6,176 bases of DNA, taken from contig CAJOQA010000172.1 of assembly GCA_905236465.1 (NCBI GenBank), positions 1 to 6,176 on the forward strand, written 5' to 3'. Within the stretch, counting starts at the first letter, position 1. Every line of letters begins with the position of its first letter. Below are positions 1 through 5,911 of the stretch, one piece after another. The notes below the pieces were generated by a model, which ran no database searches, was not told where the DNA came from, and was given only the letters and a program-made list of their open reading frames with translations. The position numbers were made by a program, and so were the translations under genes. The DNA comes from an uncultured Treponema sp. Lineage in GTDB: Bacteria > Spirochaetota > Spirochaetia > Treponematales > Treponemataceae.

Positions 1-30
1 AAATGAGGCAGGGGATTAATTTTCTAACAT

Positions 31-1218
31 TTATCTATTTTCCATCAGCCAGTCAACAATATTCTTGTGGATTATTCCGTCGCGACTTAAATCGAAGTGG
101 TCGGCAGAAATGACATATTTGGGGTAATTGTCTTTTAGTTTTTTGTAGATGCCGAATTCACGGTCAGCTGTTTTTTCGTCCGGCATAAGGTATGCAACTT
201 GTATGTAAAAGCGCGATTCGCCTTCGTCCACAACAAAATCAATTTCTGAATCTGAAAGAATACCGACCTTCACCATATGTCCGCGGGCAATCAGCTCGTT
301 GTAGACAACATTTTCAAGCATTGCGCCAATGTCAAATTTCTGGCTGAAAAGGCTGGCAAAACCGTTATCGCTCAAATAGTATTTTTCCAGAGTAGCCAAA
401 GATTTTCGCCCTGCAACATCGTATCGGCCGGCTTTGTTCATTACGCAGGAAGAAACGACATAAGAAAGGTAGTTGTACAAGGTTTCTTTAGAACATTCGT
501 GGCCTTCGTTTTTGAAAAACTTATTGATTGATGATGCCGAAAAAATCTGAGATGAAGTTGCTGCAAGATATTTTACAATACGCTCCAAAAGCTCAACATT
601 TTTTACTTTGAAGCGGCTGATTATATCTTTTAAAATAATTGAATCAAATAAATCTGACAGAAAAATCTTCCTTGATTCCTCATCTGCAATCGCAAAACGC
701 TGTGGCATACCGCCCCATTTTAGATAATCCATCAATGCCTTGTCGTCAGGAGAGGAGATGTTCTGTATTTCACACGCTTCCTTGAATGTAAAAGGCATAA
801 CCTTAAAGCTCACATACCGACCGGAAAGAAGTGTTGCCAGTTCTCCCGAAAGAAGTTTTGCATTTGAGCCTGTGATAAAGATACTTACATTATTCACCGA
901 GCGGAATGAGTTCAAAGCCTTTTCAAAATTCCGTACGTTTTGAATCTCGTCAAAAAAAAGGTAATACTTCTTTTTGTCTTTTAGCCTTTCCTGCACATAG
1001 TCATAAAGAGCCATTTCATCCTGAATCGAAGAAAACTTCAAATCCTCAAAATTCAAAAAAAGTATATGCTCTTCATCCACGCCAGAAGCTTTTATTTCTT
1101 CTTGTATCTGGCTGAGTATTACAGACTTTCCAGCACGGCGCATTCCTATCAGAACTTTTATAAGCTCACTTTCATAAAAAGGACGGATTTTTCTAAGCCA
1201 TAATTCTCTTTTTATCAT
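31..1218 (-). CDS. AAA family ATPase with DUF4143 C-terminal region
   Basis: A complete 395-residue protein of the widespread but poorly understood bacterial/archaeal AAA + DUF4143 family; the cellular role is unknown. Visible motifs: Walker A GMRRAGKS at residues 25-32, Walker B YYLFFDEIQ at 85-93 with D90 and E91, a sensor-like ITGSNAKLLSGE at 115-126, and the family's SGRY at 132-135. Residues from about 190 form the DUF4143 part, ending in a restriction-endonuclease-like segment (SEIDFVV at 324-330, then YIQVAY at 338-343). In that fold the last motif is often (E/Q)-x-K; here the Lys position is Ala342, so nuclease activity is doubtful. No signal peptide or membrane segment, so probably cytoplasmic. 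The start is fixed by an AGAGGTCA ribosome binding site at 1221-1228 and a good promoter just upstream. Length is typical for the family. It is monocistronic as far as the window shows, and only 30 bp without features follow its stop. Confidence 0.92.
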   Translation of the reverse strand: MIKRELWLRKIRPFYESELIKVLIGMRRAGKSVILSQIQEEIKASGVDEEHILFLNFEDLKFSSIQDEMALYDYVQERLKDKKKYYLFFDEIQNVRNFEKALNSFRSVNNVSIFITGSNAKLLSGELATLLSGRYVSFKVMPFTFKEACEIQNISSPDDKALMDYLKWGGMPQRFAIADEESRKIFLSDLFDSIILKDIISRFKVKNVELLERIVKYLAATSSQIFSASSINKFFKNEGHECSKETLYNYLSYVVSSCVMNKAGRYDVAGRKSLATLEKYYLSDNGFASLFSQKFDIGAMLENVVYNELIARGHMVKVGILSDSEIDFVVDEGESRFYIQVAYLMPDEKTADREFGIYKKLKDNYPKYVISADHFDLSRDGIIHKNIVDWLMENR

Positions 1219-1234
1219 GCTGACCTCTATTGCT

Positions 1235-1263
1235 ATAATAGACTGAATACCTTTTTATGTCAA
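1235..1263 (-). promoter_or_regulatory. Sigma-70 promoter of the AAA/DUF4143 gene
   Basis: Read on the minus strand, a perfect -35 TTGACA (1263-1258), a 17-bp spacer and -10 TATTAT (1240-1235). Transcription would start near 1228, giving a leader of only about 10 nt that is essentially the ribosome binding site. The match is near consensus, so the assignment is strong for a sequence-only call. Confidence 0.75.
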
Positions 1264-1275
1264 CTTGTACGGTTA

Positions 1276-1314
1276 TATCGAACAAAAATTGAAATTTTAT
1301 GTTTTAGTTCGATA
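1276..1314. repeat. Inverted repeat TATCGAAC/GTTCGATA upstream of the ATPase promoter
   Basis: Two perfect 8-bp arms (1276-1283 and 1307-1314). After one mismatch, four further A-T pairs extend the stem inward around an AT-rich loop. It lies 12 bp upstream of the -35 box of the ATPase promoter. There is no T-run on the minus-strand exit side, so it is not a standard terminator for the RNase III-like gene. It could be a regulator site, an RNA hairpin in a read-through transcript, or a remnant end of a small mobile element. Confidence 0.5.
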
Positions 1315-1339
1315 CAGCGTTCAACGTGCCGCCCTCCTT
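1304..1339 (-). other. Strong Shine-Dalgarno with a six-codon TTG mini-ORF
   Basis: Minus strand: AAGGAGG at 1339-1333, 8 nt spacing, then TTG at 1324-1322 opening six sense codons (M-N-A-V-S-N) and TAA at 1306-1304. The last codons lie inside one arm of the 1276-1314 inverted repeat. This is the strongest ribosome binding site in the window, yet no normal gene follows it. It could be a leader peptide coupled to the hairpin, a scar of a deleted gene, or chance. No function is assigned. Confidence 0.3.
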
Positions 1340-1386
1340 AAAAAATAGCACATATAAATACTATAAAATAAGCAAAAATTCTTTCT

Positions 1387-2481
1387 TTACGCCACTTTAT
1401 ATTCTGAAAGAATCAATTTTAACAATCCCTGCCCGCGAATTATTCCATCAAAATCTTTATTTGACTTTTCCTGCTCTGCGGAAAAAGTTACGTCTTTATC
1501 TTCAAAATCCAAACCATTCATTTCAAGTCCGAGAATTTCGCAGAGTAAAGCGTAACAAACTTGCTCTTTTGCCTCAAAGTAGCTTTTATCTTCAAAAACA
1601 TACTCGTTTTCAGAACTAGGGAAACTTCCGTAACATCTCCAAATTTCAGTGGGGTTTTCTGAGCTTATCGGGAAAAATTCGTAATGCATTTTAGGCTCTT
1701 CAATAAATCCCATTGAATGTAAAAAGAAAAGCTGCTCGCTAAATTCGAGATTTTCTATAAACTCTCTTTTTACCCAAAGTTTTATGATTTTATAGCCTTT
1801 TTCATAAGCGTTTACCTTGGCAAGATGTTCCGTGCTAGCAAATCCTACGATTTTATATGGATTCCCATTCAAAAAGATAATAAACGAGCATTTAACCCCA
1901 TTATCAAAATGCTCATATTTGTTTTCAATCTTAAAAATGTCTAGTTTCCAAAGTTCTGTTTCAAATAAATCTATATAATCTTCCAGATTAAAAGAAGGCT
2001 CCTCTATTTCAGAGCGAGAATACATCATTCCATGAAAGACTGCACTGATTACGCCAAGATTCCAGTTTGAATCCAATGCGACCGCGCCCAAAATCGCCTC
2101 AAATAAATCAGCCTTCGTTTTCATCGCAATTTTTTCGCTGTTTTTTGCGACTTTCAGGTATTTTGTCAGCCCCAGCCGTGAAATTTGTTCTGCAAGATTC
2201 ACATTTTTTATAAGCTGACAATCTTCTTTAGCCAAGTCCCCCACGCTTTTTCTAGAGGAAAACTCATTTTTATTGTTAAACCTCCCGTGCAAATCATAAA
2301 AATCTTTGATAACCGCCAAATCAAGGATCCTGTCGCCAAAAAATTCCAAAATTTCATTGTTTTCTTCGCCATTTACCCTAGAATACGACTTTCGCACGAA
2401 GGCCTGAGACAAAAGTCTTTTATTTTCAAATTTATATCCGATTTTTTTCTGAATCTTGTTAATTTCGCTTTCTTTGAGCAT
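1387..2481 (-). CDS. RNase III-family protein with two degenerate dsRNA-binding domains
   Basis: A 364-residue protein whose N-terminal ~150 residues match ribonuclease III, the Mg-dependent endonuclease that cuts double-stranded RNA. The signature NEILEFFGDRILDL (42-55) gives E43, E46 and D50; KADLFEAILGA (123-133) gives D125 and E128, so the acidic residues needed for catalysis are all present. Residues about 166-236 look like one dsRBD (alpha-beta-beta-beta-alpha, with STEHLAK at 216-222 where SKKEAK is usual), and about 245-318 like a second (KSYFEAK at 299-305). The tail from 323 is charged and unlike RNase III. Ordinary bacterial RNase III is about 220-250 residues with one dsRBD, so this is long and divergent, perhaps a paralogue of the housekeeping enzyme. 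ATG at 2481 is set by GAAGGGG at 2489-2495. It has its own promoter and stands between the tRNA terminator and the ATPase gene. The RNase III call is firm; the two-dsRBD reading is by eye. Confidence 0.85.
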   Translation of the reverse strand: MLKESEINKIQKKIGYKFENKRLLSQAFVRKSYSRVNGEENNEILEFFGDRILDLAVIKDFYDLHGRFNNKNEFSSRKSVGDLAKEDCQLIKNVNLAEQISRLGLTKYLKVAKNSEKIAMKTKADLFEAILGAVALDSNWNLGVISAVFHGMMYSRSEIEEPSFNLEDYIDLFETELWKLDIFKIENKYEHFDNGVKCSFIIFLNGNPYKIVGFASTEHLAKVNAYEKGYKIIKLWVKREFIENLEFSEQLFFLHSMGFIEEPKMHYEFFPISSENPTEIWRCYGSFPSSENEYVFEDKSYFEAKEQVCYALLCEILGLEMNGLDFEDKDVTFSAEQEKSNKDFDGIIRGQGLLKLILSEYKVA

Positions 2482-2504
2482 ATGTTTTCCCCTTCTTAAA
2501 TCCT

Positions 2505-2513
2505 ATTATAACA
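2505..2513 (-). promoter_or_regulatory. Extended -10 promoter of the RNase III-like gene
   Basis: On the minus strand TGT directly precedes a perfect TATAAT (2510-2505), i.e. an extended -10 element. No convincing -35 is seen at the right distance; the best is TTTCTT with a 16-bp spacer. The ATG follows 23 nt after the -10, leaving room for the ribosome binding site at 2489-2495. Confidence 0.6.
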
Positions 2514-2519
2514 CAGGGG

Positions 2520-2540
2520 GTGTCGCAAGAAATGCTACAC
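2520..2540. promoter_or_regulatory. Dyad over the -35 region of the RNase III-like gene
   Basis: GTGTCGCA (2520-2527), a 5-nt centre, then TGCTACAC (2533-2540): 8-bp arms with one mismatch. The dyad covers the expected -35 position of the 2505-2513 promoter, as a repressor operator would. The protein that would bind is not known, and chance is possible. Confidence 0.3.
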
Positions 2541-2574
2541 CATCAAATTTTTTGGAGGTGGGAGCAAGCGTTTC

Positions 2575-2607
2575 AAAAGAAAAAAGCCCCTCTTCTTAGA
2601 GGAGCTT
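2575..2607 (-). terminator. Rho-independent terminator of tRNA-fMet
   Basis: Minus strand: a 10-bp stem with one G-U pair (arms 2607-2598 and 2593-2584), a 4-nt loop, then a T-rich exit (TTTTTTCTTTT). It begins 6 nt after the tRNA 3' end and separates the tRNA transcript from the RNase III-like gene. Confidence 0.88.
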
Positions 2608-2613
2608 CCTATT

Positions 2614-2686
2614 TAGCTGGGGCAGGACTCGAACCTGCGGCCTCCGGGTTATGAGCCCGACGAGCTGCCAACTGCTCTACCCAGCG
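2614..2686 (-). tRNA. Initiator tRNA-fMet (CAT anticodon)
   Basis: A complete 73-nt cloverleaf on the minus strand. The anticodon loop is CTCATAA, the T arm GCAGG-TTCGAGT-CCTGC, and the D arm GAGC/GCTC. Initiator identity, rather than elongator Met or Ile2, rests on three features: an unpaired 1-72 end (C1 opposite U72), three consecutive G-C pairs next to the anticodon loop (GGG/CCC), and a purine-pyrimidine 11-24 pair (A11-U24). The 1-72 mismatch here is C-U, not the C-A of E. coli. Pair 27-43 is U-G. The 3' CCA is not encoded and must be added by nucleotidyltransferase. It has its own promoter and terminator. Confidence 0.95.
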
Positions 2687-2704
2687 TCGTACTTGTATTA
2701 AAGG

Positions 2705-2733
2705 AGTTTACTAAAAAAGTAAAAGTAAGTCAA
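2705..2733 (-). promoter_or_regulatory. Sigma-70 promoter of tRNA-fMet
   Basis: Minus strand -35 TTGACT (2733-2728), 17-bp spacer, -10 TAAACT (2710-2705). The predicted start lies near 2698, about 12 nt before the mature tRNA 5' end, which leaves a short leader for RNase P to remove. Confidence 0.65.
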
Positions 2734-2776
2734 GAGAATTTCCTATAAAATTACATATTTTTTTACTGAAAGTGCC

Positions 2777-4027
2777 CTATAAAGAAACTTCCTTTATCAG
2801 CTCCAGCAAAACTTCAACCGCGACCGTCATTTGTTTTAGGCTTGCCCATTCGTAGCGGGAATGGTAGGAATGGCCACCTGTAAAAATATTGGGGGTTGGA
2901 ATTCCCAATTCTGTAAGTCGGGAACCATCAGTTCCTCCTCTTATAGGAACAAAAAGCGGGGTTACTCCTGCATTTTCGTAAGCTTTAACGAGTTTTTCAA
3001 CAACAAATGGATTTTTGTCAAGATTTTCTTTCATGTTAACATATTGGGGTGTGTGAACGATTTCTACCTTGCCCCCAAAGCTTTCTGCAACAGTCGTTGC
3101 AATCTTGTCAACTAAGTTTTTACGCTTTTCAATCCCCTCTTTGCAAAAGTCCCGCAAAATCAGGTTTACACTTGCTTTTTCAATACTTCCCTCTATAGAC
3201 ATTGGACCGTAAAAGCCCATATATCCGTCTGTGGTTTCTGGCATTTCATGGCGGGGGAGATTTGTTACAAATGAACTTGCCATTACAATTGCATTTACCA
3301 AGTTGGGGCGGGCGCTTCCAGTATGCACGGACTTGCCTATAAAGGTTACATCGCTTTTGAATGCGTTAAAACATTCTTTTTCAAGCTCGCCGATATTACC
3401 TCCGTCAACTGTATAGGCAAATTTTGATTTTATAAGATTTAGCGGAACATGGTCCATTCCGTGACCTGTTTCTTCATCTGGAGAAAAGATAACTTCTATA
3501 GGTCCATGCTTTACATCCGGATTCTTGAGCAGATATTCTAGAGTGGTCATTATTTCTGCAACGCCAGCCTTGTCATCAGCTCCTAAAAGTGTTGACCCAT
3601 CACTTGTTATAATAGTGTCGCCTGTGTTAGCAGTTTTTGCAAGATCTGCATCAGATGCAGGGTCAAGTATAATTCCATAAGGCAAATGAATTTTTTCACC
3701 TGAATAGTTTTCATGCAAAATGGGCTTCACATCTTTGCCGCTAACCTCTTCAACAGTATCAATATGGGCAAGCAGACAAATACAGGGCTTGTCCTCAAAA
3801 CCAGGGCTTGCGGGAAGAAAGCCGTAAGTATAGCAGTATTCTGTTGTTTGAACCTCCGTAAGCCCTAAAGTCTTCATTTCTTTGTTTAACAAGGCTGCCA
3901 TATCATTTTGCTGCGGTGTGCTAGGCTGAATTCCTTTATCTGCTTGAATGCTATCACTTTGACTGTATGTTTTTACATAGGTTAAAAAACGATTTAAAAG
4001 TTCTTGTGAATTTTTTAAGTAAGACAT
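2777..4027 (-). CDS. pepT: Peptidase T (tripeptide aminopeptidase)
   Basis: A 416-residue M20-family zinc aminopeptidase that removes the N-terminal residue of tripeptides in the cytoplasm (E. coli PepT is 408 residues). Expected residues by motif: LLAHIDT (85-91) with metal ligand H88 and D90; GADDKAG (149-155) with the bridging Asp, D151; SPDEETGHG (182-190) with catalytic E185 and ligand E186; VDGG with ligand D208; GHSYHSRYE (385-393) with final metal ligand H389. The lid/dimer domain is around 220-330 with GKSVHTGSARP (231-241), and IRGGTDGSR (362-370) matches the substrate-binding loop. There is no signal peptide. The protein aligns with PepT from its first residues, so ATG 4027 is the likely start. 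However, no Shine-Dalgarno precedes it: TTTCCT abuts the ATG and a -10-like box lies 6 nt upstream. It is transcribed divergently from xpt. No clear terminator is visible after its TAG stop. Confidence 0.96.
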   Translation of the reverse strand: MSYLKNSQELLNRFLTYVKTYSQSDSIQADKGIQPSTPQQNDMAALLNKEMKTLGLTEVQTTEYCYTYGFLPASPGFEDKPCICLLAHIDTVEEVSGKDVKPILHENYSGEKIHLPYGIILDPASDADLAKTANTGDTIITSDGSTLLGADDKAGVAEIMTTLEYLLKNPDVKHGPIEVIFSPDEETGHGMDHVPLNLIKSKFAYTVDGGNIGELEKECFNAFKSDVTFIGKSVHTGSARPNLVNAIVMASSFVTNLPRHEMPETTDGYMGFYGPMSIEGSIEKASVNLILRDFCKEGIEKRKNLVDKIATTVAESFGGKVEIVHTPQYVNMKENLDKNPFVVEKLVKAYENAGVTPLFVPIRGGTDGSRLTELGIPTPNIFTGGHSYHSRYEWASLKQMTVAVEVLLELIKEVSL

Positions 4028-4043
4028 AGGAAAAGTATAACAT
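3954..4043 (-). other. Out-of-frame upstream ORF overlapping the pepT start
   Basis: Minus strand: a Shine-Dalgarno-like AAAGGAAG is followed after 5 nt by ATG at 4043, 16 nt before and out of frame with the pepT ATG. The frame runs 29 codons to TGA at 3956-3954, ending inside pepT. If a longer pepT mRNA is made, ribosomes would be drawn to this ATG rather than to pepT's. The encoded peptide is not recognisable and may have no role of its own. Confidence 0.25.
4034..4042 (-). promoter_or_regulatory. Extended -10 of pepT placing the start site at the ATG
   Basis: Minus strand TGT followed by TATACT (4039-4034), an extended -10 form. Only 6 nt separate it from the pepT ATG, so transcription would begin at or next to the A of the start codon, giving a leaderless mRNA. 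The -35 is poor. The lack of a Shine-Dalgarno at the correct spacing supports this reading. Confidence 0.45.
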
Positions 4044-4088
4044 TTTTTCTTCCTTTACGCTAGTACAGGGATTTAGGAAAAAACTGAC

Positions 4089-4117
4089 TTGCAAAAAAAG
4101 AGATTTTTGATTATTAT
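4089..4117 (+). promoter_or_regulatory. Sigma-70 promoter of xpt, probably leaderless
   Basis: -35 TTGCAA (4089-4094), a 17-bp spacer and -10 TATTAT (4112-4117). The ATG of xpt is only 5 nt after the -10, so the expected start site falls on the start codon. The 95-bp gap between pepT and xpt leaves little room for the purine riboswitch that precedes xpt in Bacillus, and nothing resembling one is seen. Confidence 0.6.
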
Positions 4118-4122
4118 AAGGC

Positions 4123-4701
4123 ATGGAATTGTTAGAAAATAGAATCCGGCAGGATGGTCAGATTTTGCCAGGAAATATATTAAAAGTTAGCAGTTTTTTG
4201 AATCATCAGATTGATGTACAGCTTCTTGATCAGTTAGGCTCGGAATTCTATCGTCTTTACAAGGATTATCCTGTTACAAAAATTCTTACGGTGGAAGCAA
4301 GTGGCATAGCAATTGCCTGCTCTGTAGCCCGCCTTTTTAAAGTTCCTCTTGTATTTGCAAAAAAACATAAAACCTCAAATGTGGATGAGGAGGTTTACGC
4401 CACAAGTGTTTGGTCTTTTACCCATTCCTGCAATTACAATGTTGTAGTCTCAAAAAAATTTCTTAGCAAAGACGATAAAGTTTTGCTTGTAGATGATTTT
4501 CTTGCTAACGGAAGTGCCCTCTCTGGTCTTATTGATTTAGTTGAGCAGGCAGGTGCAAAAGTTCAGGGAGCCTGCATTGCAATAGAAAAAGGTTTTCAGT
4601 CAGGCGGTGAACAGCTTAGGTCCAAGGGCTACAGGATTGAAAGCCTTGCTATTATAGACAAGATGTCCGTAGAAGACGGCATTACATTTAAGCACATTTA
4701 A
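4123..4701 (+). CDS. xpt: Xanthine phosphoribosyltransferase
   Basis: A 192-residue cytoplasmic salvage enzyme that joins xanthine to PRPP to make XMP and pyrophosphate. It is collinear with Bacillus subtilis Xpt (194 residues) from the first residue, which fixes ATG 4123. Shared features: KVSSFLNHQID (21-31), where N27 is the purine-base contact; EASGIA (58-63); VFAKKHKT (77-84), near the active site; the PRPP loop VLLVDDFLANGSALSG (120-135) with D124 and D125; and IEKGFQ (154-159) with K156. There is no usable Shine-Dalgarno: AAGG sits one base from the ATG, too close, and the -10 box is 5 nt away, suggesting a leaderless transcript. The next gene, a purine-type binding lipoprotein, starts 26 bp after the stop on the same strand with no terminator between, so the two are probably co-transcribed for purine salvage. 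Confidence 0.95.
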   Translation: MELLENRIRQDGQILPGNILKVSSFLNHQIDVQLLDQLGSEFYRLYKDYPVTKILTVEASGIAIACSVARLFKVPLVFAKKHKTSNVDEEVYATSVWSFTHSCNYNVVVSKKFLSKDDKVLLVDDFLANGSALSGLIDLVEQAGAKVQGACIAIEKGFQSGGEQLRSKGYRIESLAIIDKMSVEDGITFKHI

Positions 4702-4727
4702 AAGCTAATTTTTATTAGGAGTTATAT

Positions 4728-5834
4728 ATGAAATTCAAGAAAATTATGGCACTTGCAACAAGCCTCTTGTTGCTATCAGCTGTTTTTACTGCTTGTAAAG
4801 GTAAAAAAAACAATTCATCTTCATCTTCTTTGCCAACAAAAGAAGATCTTTTGGTAGGTTTTGTTTACATCGGTTCTATTAATGATGAAGGGTATACCCA
4901 GGCACAGGATCAGGGACGCCTTGCTTTGGAAGAAGCTGGAATTAGAACAAAGTATGTAGAAAATGTTCCTGAAAATGCTGATTGCGAAAAAGTAATCAGA
5001 GATTTAATTGATCAGGGCTGCAATGTAATTTACACCACAAGCTTTGGTTTTATGGATTGGACTCTTAAAGTTGCAGCTGACTTTCCTAACATAAAGTTCG
5101 GCCACTGCTCCGGTTACAAGAGGGCTGACAATGTTTCCACTTATTTTGGAAGAGCTTACGAGGCACGTTACCTTGCAGGTATAGTAGCAGGCCTTAAAAC
5201 CAAGACAAACAAAATCGGTTATGTAGCGGCATTTCCACTTCCTGAATGTATTCGCGGAATCAATGGCTTTGCTTTGGGGGTTCAGTCTGTAAACCCAGAG
5301 GCAACAGTGGATGTCATTTGGACGAATACTTGGTTTGACCCTGCTGTAGAAAAACAAGCAGCAATGGAACTGTTAAATAAGGGCTGCGATGTTCTTGAGC
5401 AGCATCAGGATACAACCGCTCCACAAATTGCAGCGCAGGAAAAAGGAGCATTTGCAATCGGTTACAATGTCCCCTCCCCAACAGCTGCTCCTAAAGCATA
5501 TTTGACAGCTCCTATTTTTAACTGGGCAACATTTATTCTCGATGATATTAACCACATTCTTGAAGGAACTTGGACAAGCCGTGCTTACTGGGAAGGTCTT
5601 GCAGCAGGTATGACAGACCTTGACAAGTTATCTGACCTCTGTGAGCCAGGTAGCCAAGAAAAGGTCGATGCAGCTAGAGCCGGAATTATTGACGGTTCAC
5701 TCAAGATTTTTAAGGGGCCCCTTGCAGATCAAACTGGTGCAATTCGTGTTGCAGAAGGAGCGCAGATGAGCGATGATGATATTTGGAACATGAACTGGTT
5801 TATAAAGGGCGTTAACGGATCAACCGGCCAATAA
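4728..5834 (+). CDS. BMP/Med-family substrate-binding lipoprotein, probably purine-binding
   Basis: A 368-residue ABC-type substrate-binding lipoprotein. Residues 1-22 are a signal peptide (basic KFKK, hydrophobic LATSLLLLSAVF) ending in the lipobox F-T-A-C with C23 as the lipidated residue; Phe at -3 is the relaxed spirochaete style. A Ser/Asn linker (28-34) precedes the two-lobed domain. Landmarks: VGFVYIGSINDEGY (43-56), TTSFGFMD (103-110), GYVAAFPLPECIRGING (164-180), TNTWFDP (199-205), QHQDTTAPQ (225-233), AIGYN (243-247) and LTAPIFNW (259-266). These resemble the Brucella purine-binding BMP subfamily more than T. pallidum TmpC/PnrA; this comparison is from memory. AGGAG at 4717-4721, 6 nt before the ATG, fixes the start. 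The gene follows xpt by 26 bp, fitting import of a purine base or nucleoside. Normally an ABC ATPase and two permeases follow; here hairpins and an unrelated gene do, so partner genes must lie elsewhere. The exact ligand is inferred. Confidence 0.92.
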   Translation: MKFKKIMALATSLLLLSAVFTACKGKKNNSSSSSLPTKEDLLVGFVYIGSINDEGYTQAQDQGRLALEEAGIRTKYVENVPENADCEKVIRDLIDQGCNVIYTTSFGFMDWTLKVAADFPNIKFGHCSGYKRADNVSTYFGRAYEARYLAGIVAGLKTKTNKIGYVAAFPLPECIRGINGFALGVQSVNPEATVDVIWTNTWFDPAVEKQAAMELLNKGCDVLEQHQDTTAPQIAAQEKGAFAIGYNVPSPTAAPKAYLTAPIFNWATFILDDINHILEGTWTSRAYWEGLAAGMTDLDKLSDLCEPGSQEKVDAARAGIIDGSLKIFKGPLADQTGAIRVAEGAQMSDDDIWNMNWFIKGVNGSTGQ

Positions 5835-5838
5835 AGGC

Positions 5839-5873
5839 CCAAGAAAAATCCGTCCTGGATTTTTCTTGGTTTT
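5839..5873 (+). terminator. Terminator hairpin after the xpt-BMP operon
   Basis: A perfect 13-bp stem (5839-5851 with 5857-5869) with a GTCCT loop, followed by TTTT. It starts 4 nt after the BMP stop codon. Its length and perfection support rho-independent termination or 3'-end protection; the T-run is short. Confidence 0.75.
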
Positions 5874-5899
5874 GCAGAATTTCCTTTGGAAATTCTGCA
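5873..5899 (+). repeat. Second hairpin directly after the first
   Basis: A perfect 12-bp stem (5873-5884 with 5888-5899) and a TTT loop, beginning 3 nt after the first stem ends. No T-run follows, so it is not a terminator alone. It may stabilise the mRNA 3' end or act as a bidirectional barrier. Confidence 0.6.
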
Positions 5900-5911
5900 G
5901 GTTGCTAATAC

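Noticed and set aside
1276..1314. The inverted repeat as a terminator of the RNase III-like gene.
   Set aside because: No T-run follows the stem on the minus strand, and the loop is long and AT-rich.
2185..2499. A 104-codon plus-strand frame opposite the RNase III-like gene.
   Set aside because: It is antisense to a gene with clear catalytic motifs, has no similarity of its own, and arises from AT-rich coding sequence.
2614..2635. A duplicated tRNA 3' end marking an integrated element.
   Set aside because: The only partial match seen, GGCAGG near position 7, is far too short to be an attachment site.
4028..4122. A purine riboswitch controlling xpt, as in Bacillus.
   Set aside because: The promoter abuts the start codon, so there is no transcribed leader to fold, and no three-way-junction sequence is visible in the gap.
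5004..5357. A 117-codon minus-strand frame opposite the BMP lipoprotein.
   Set aside because: It lies within conserved BMP coding sequence and shows no protein-like motifs or start signals.
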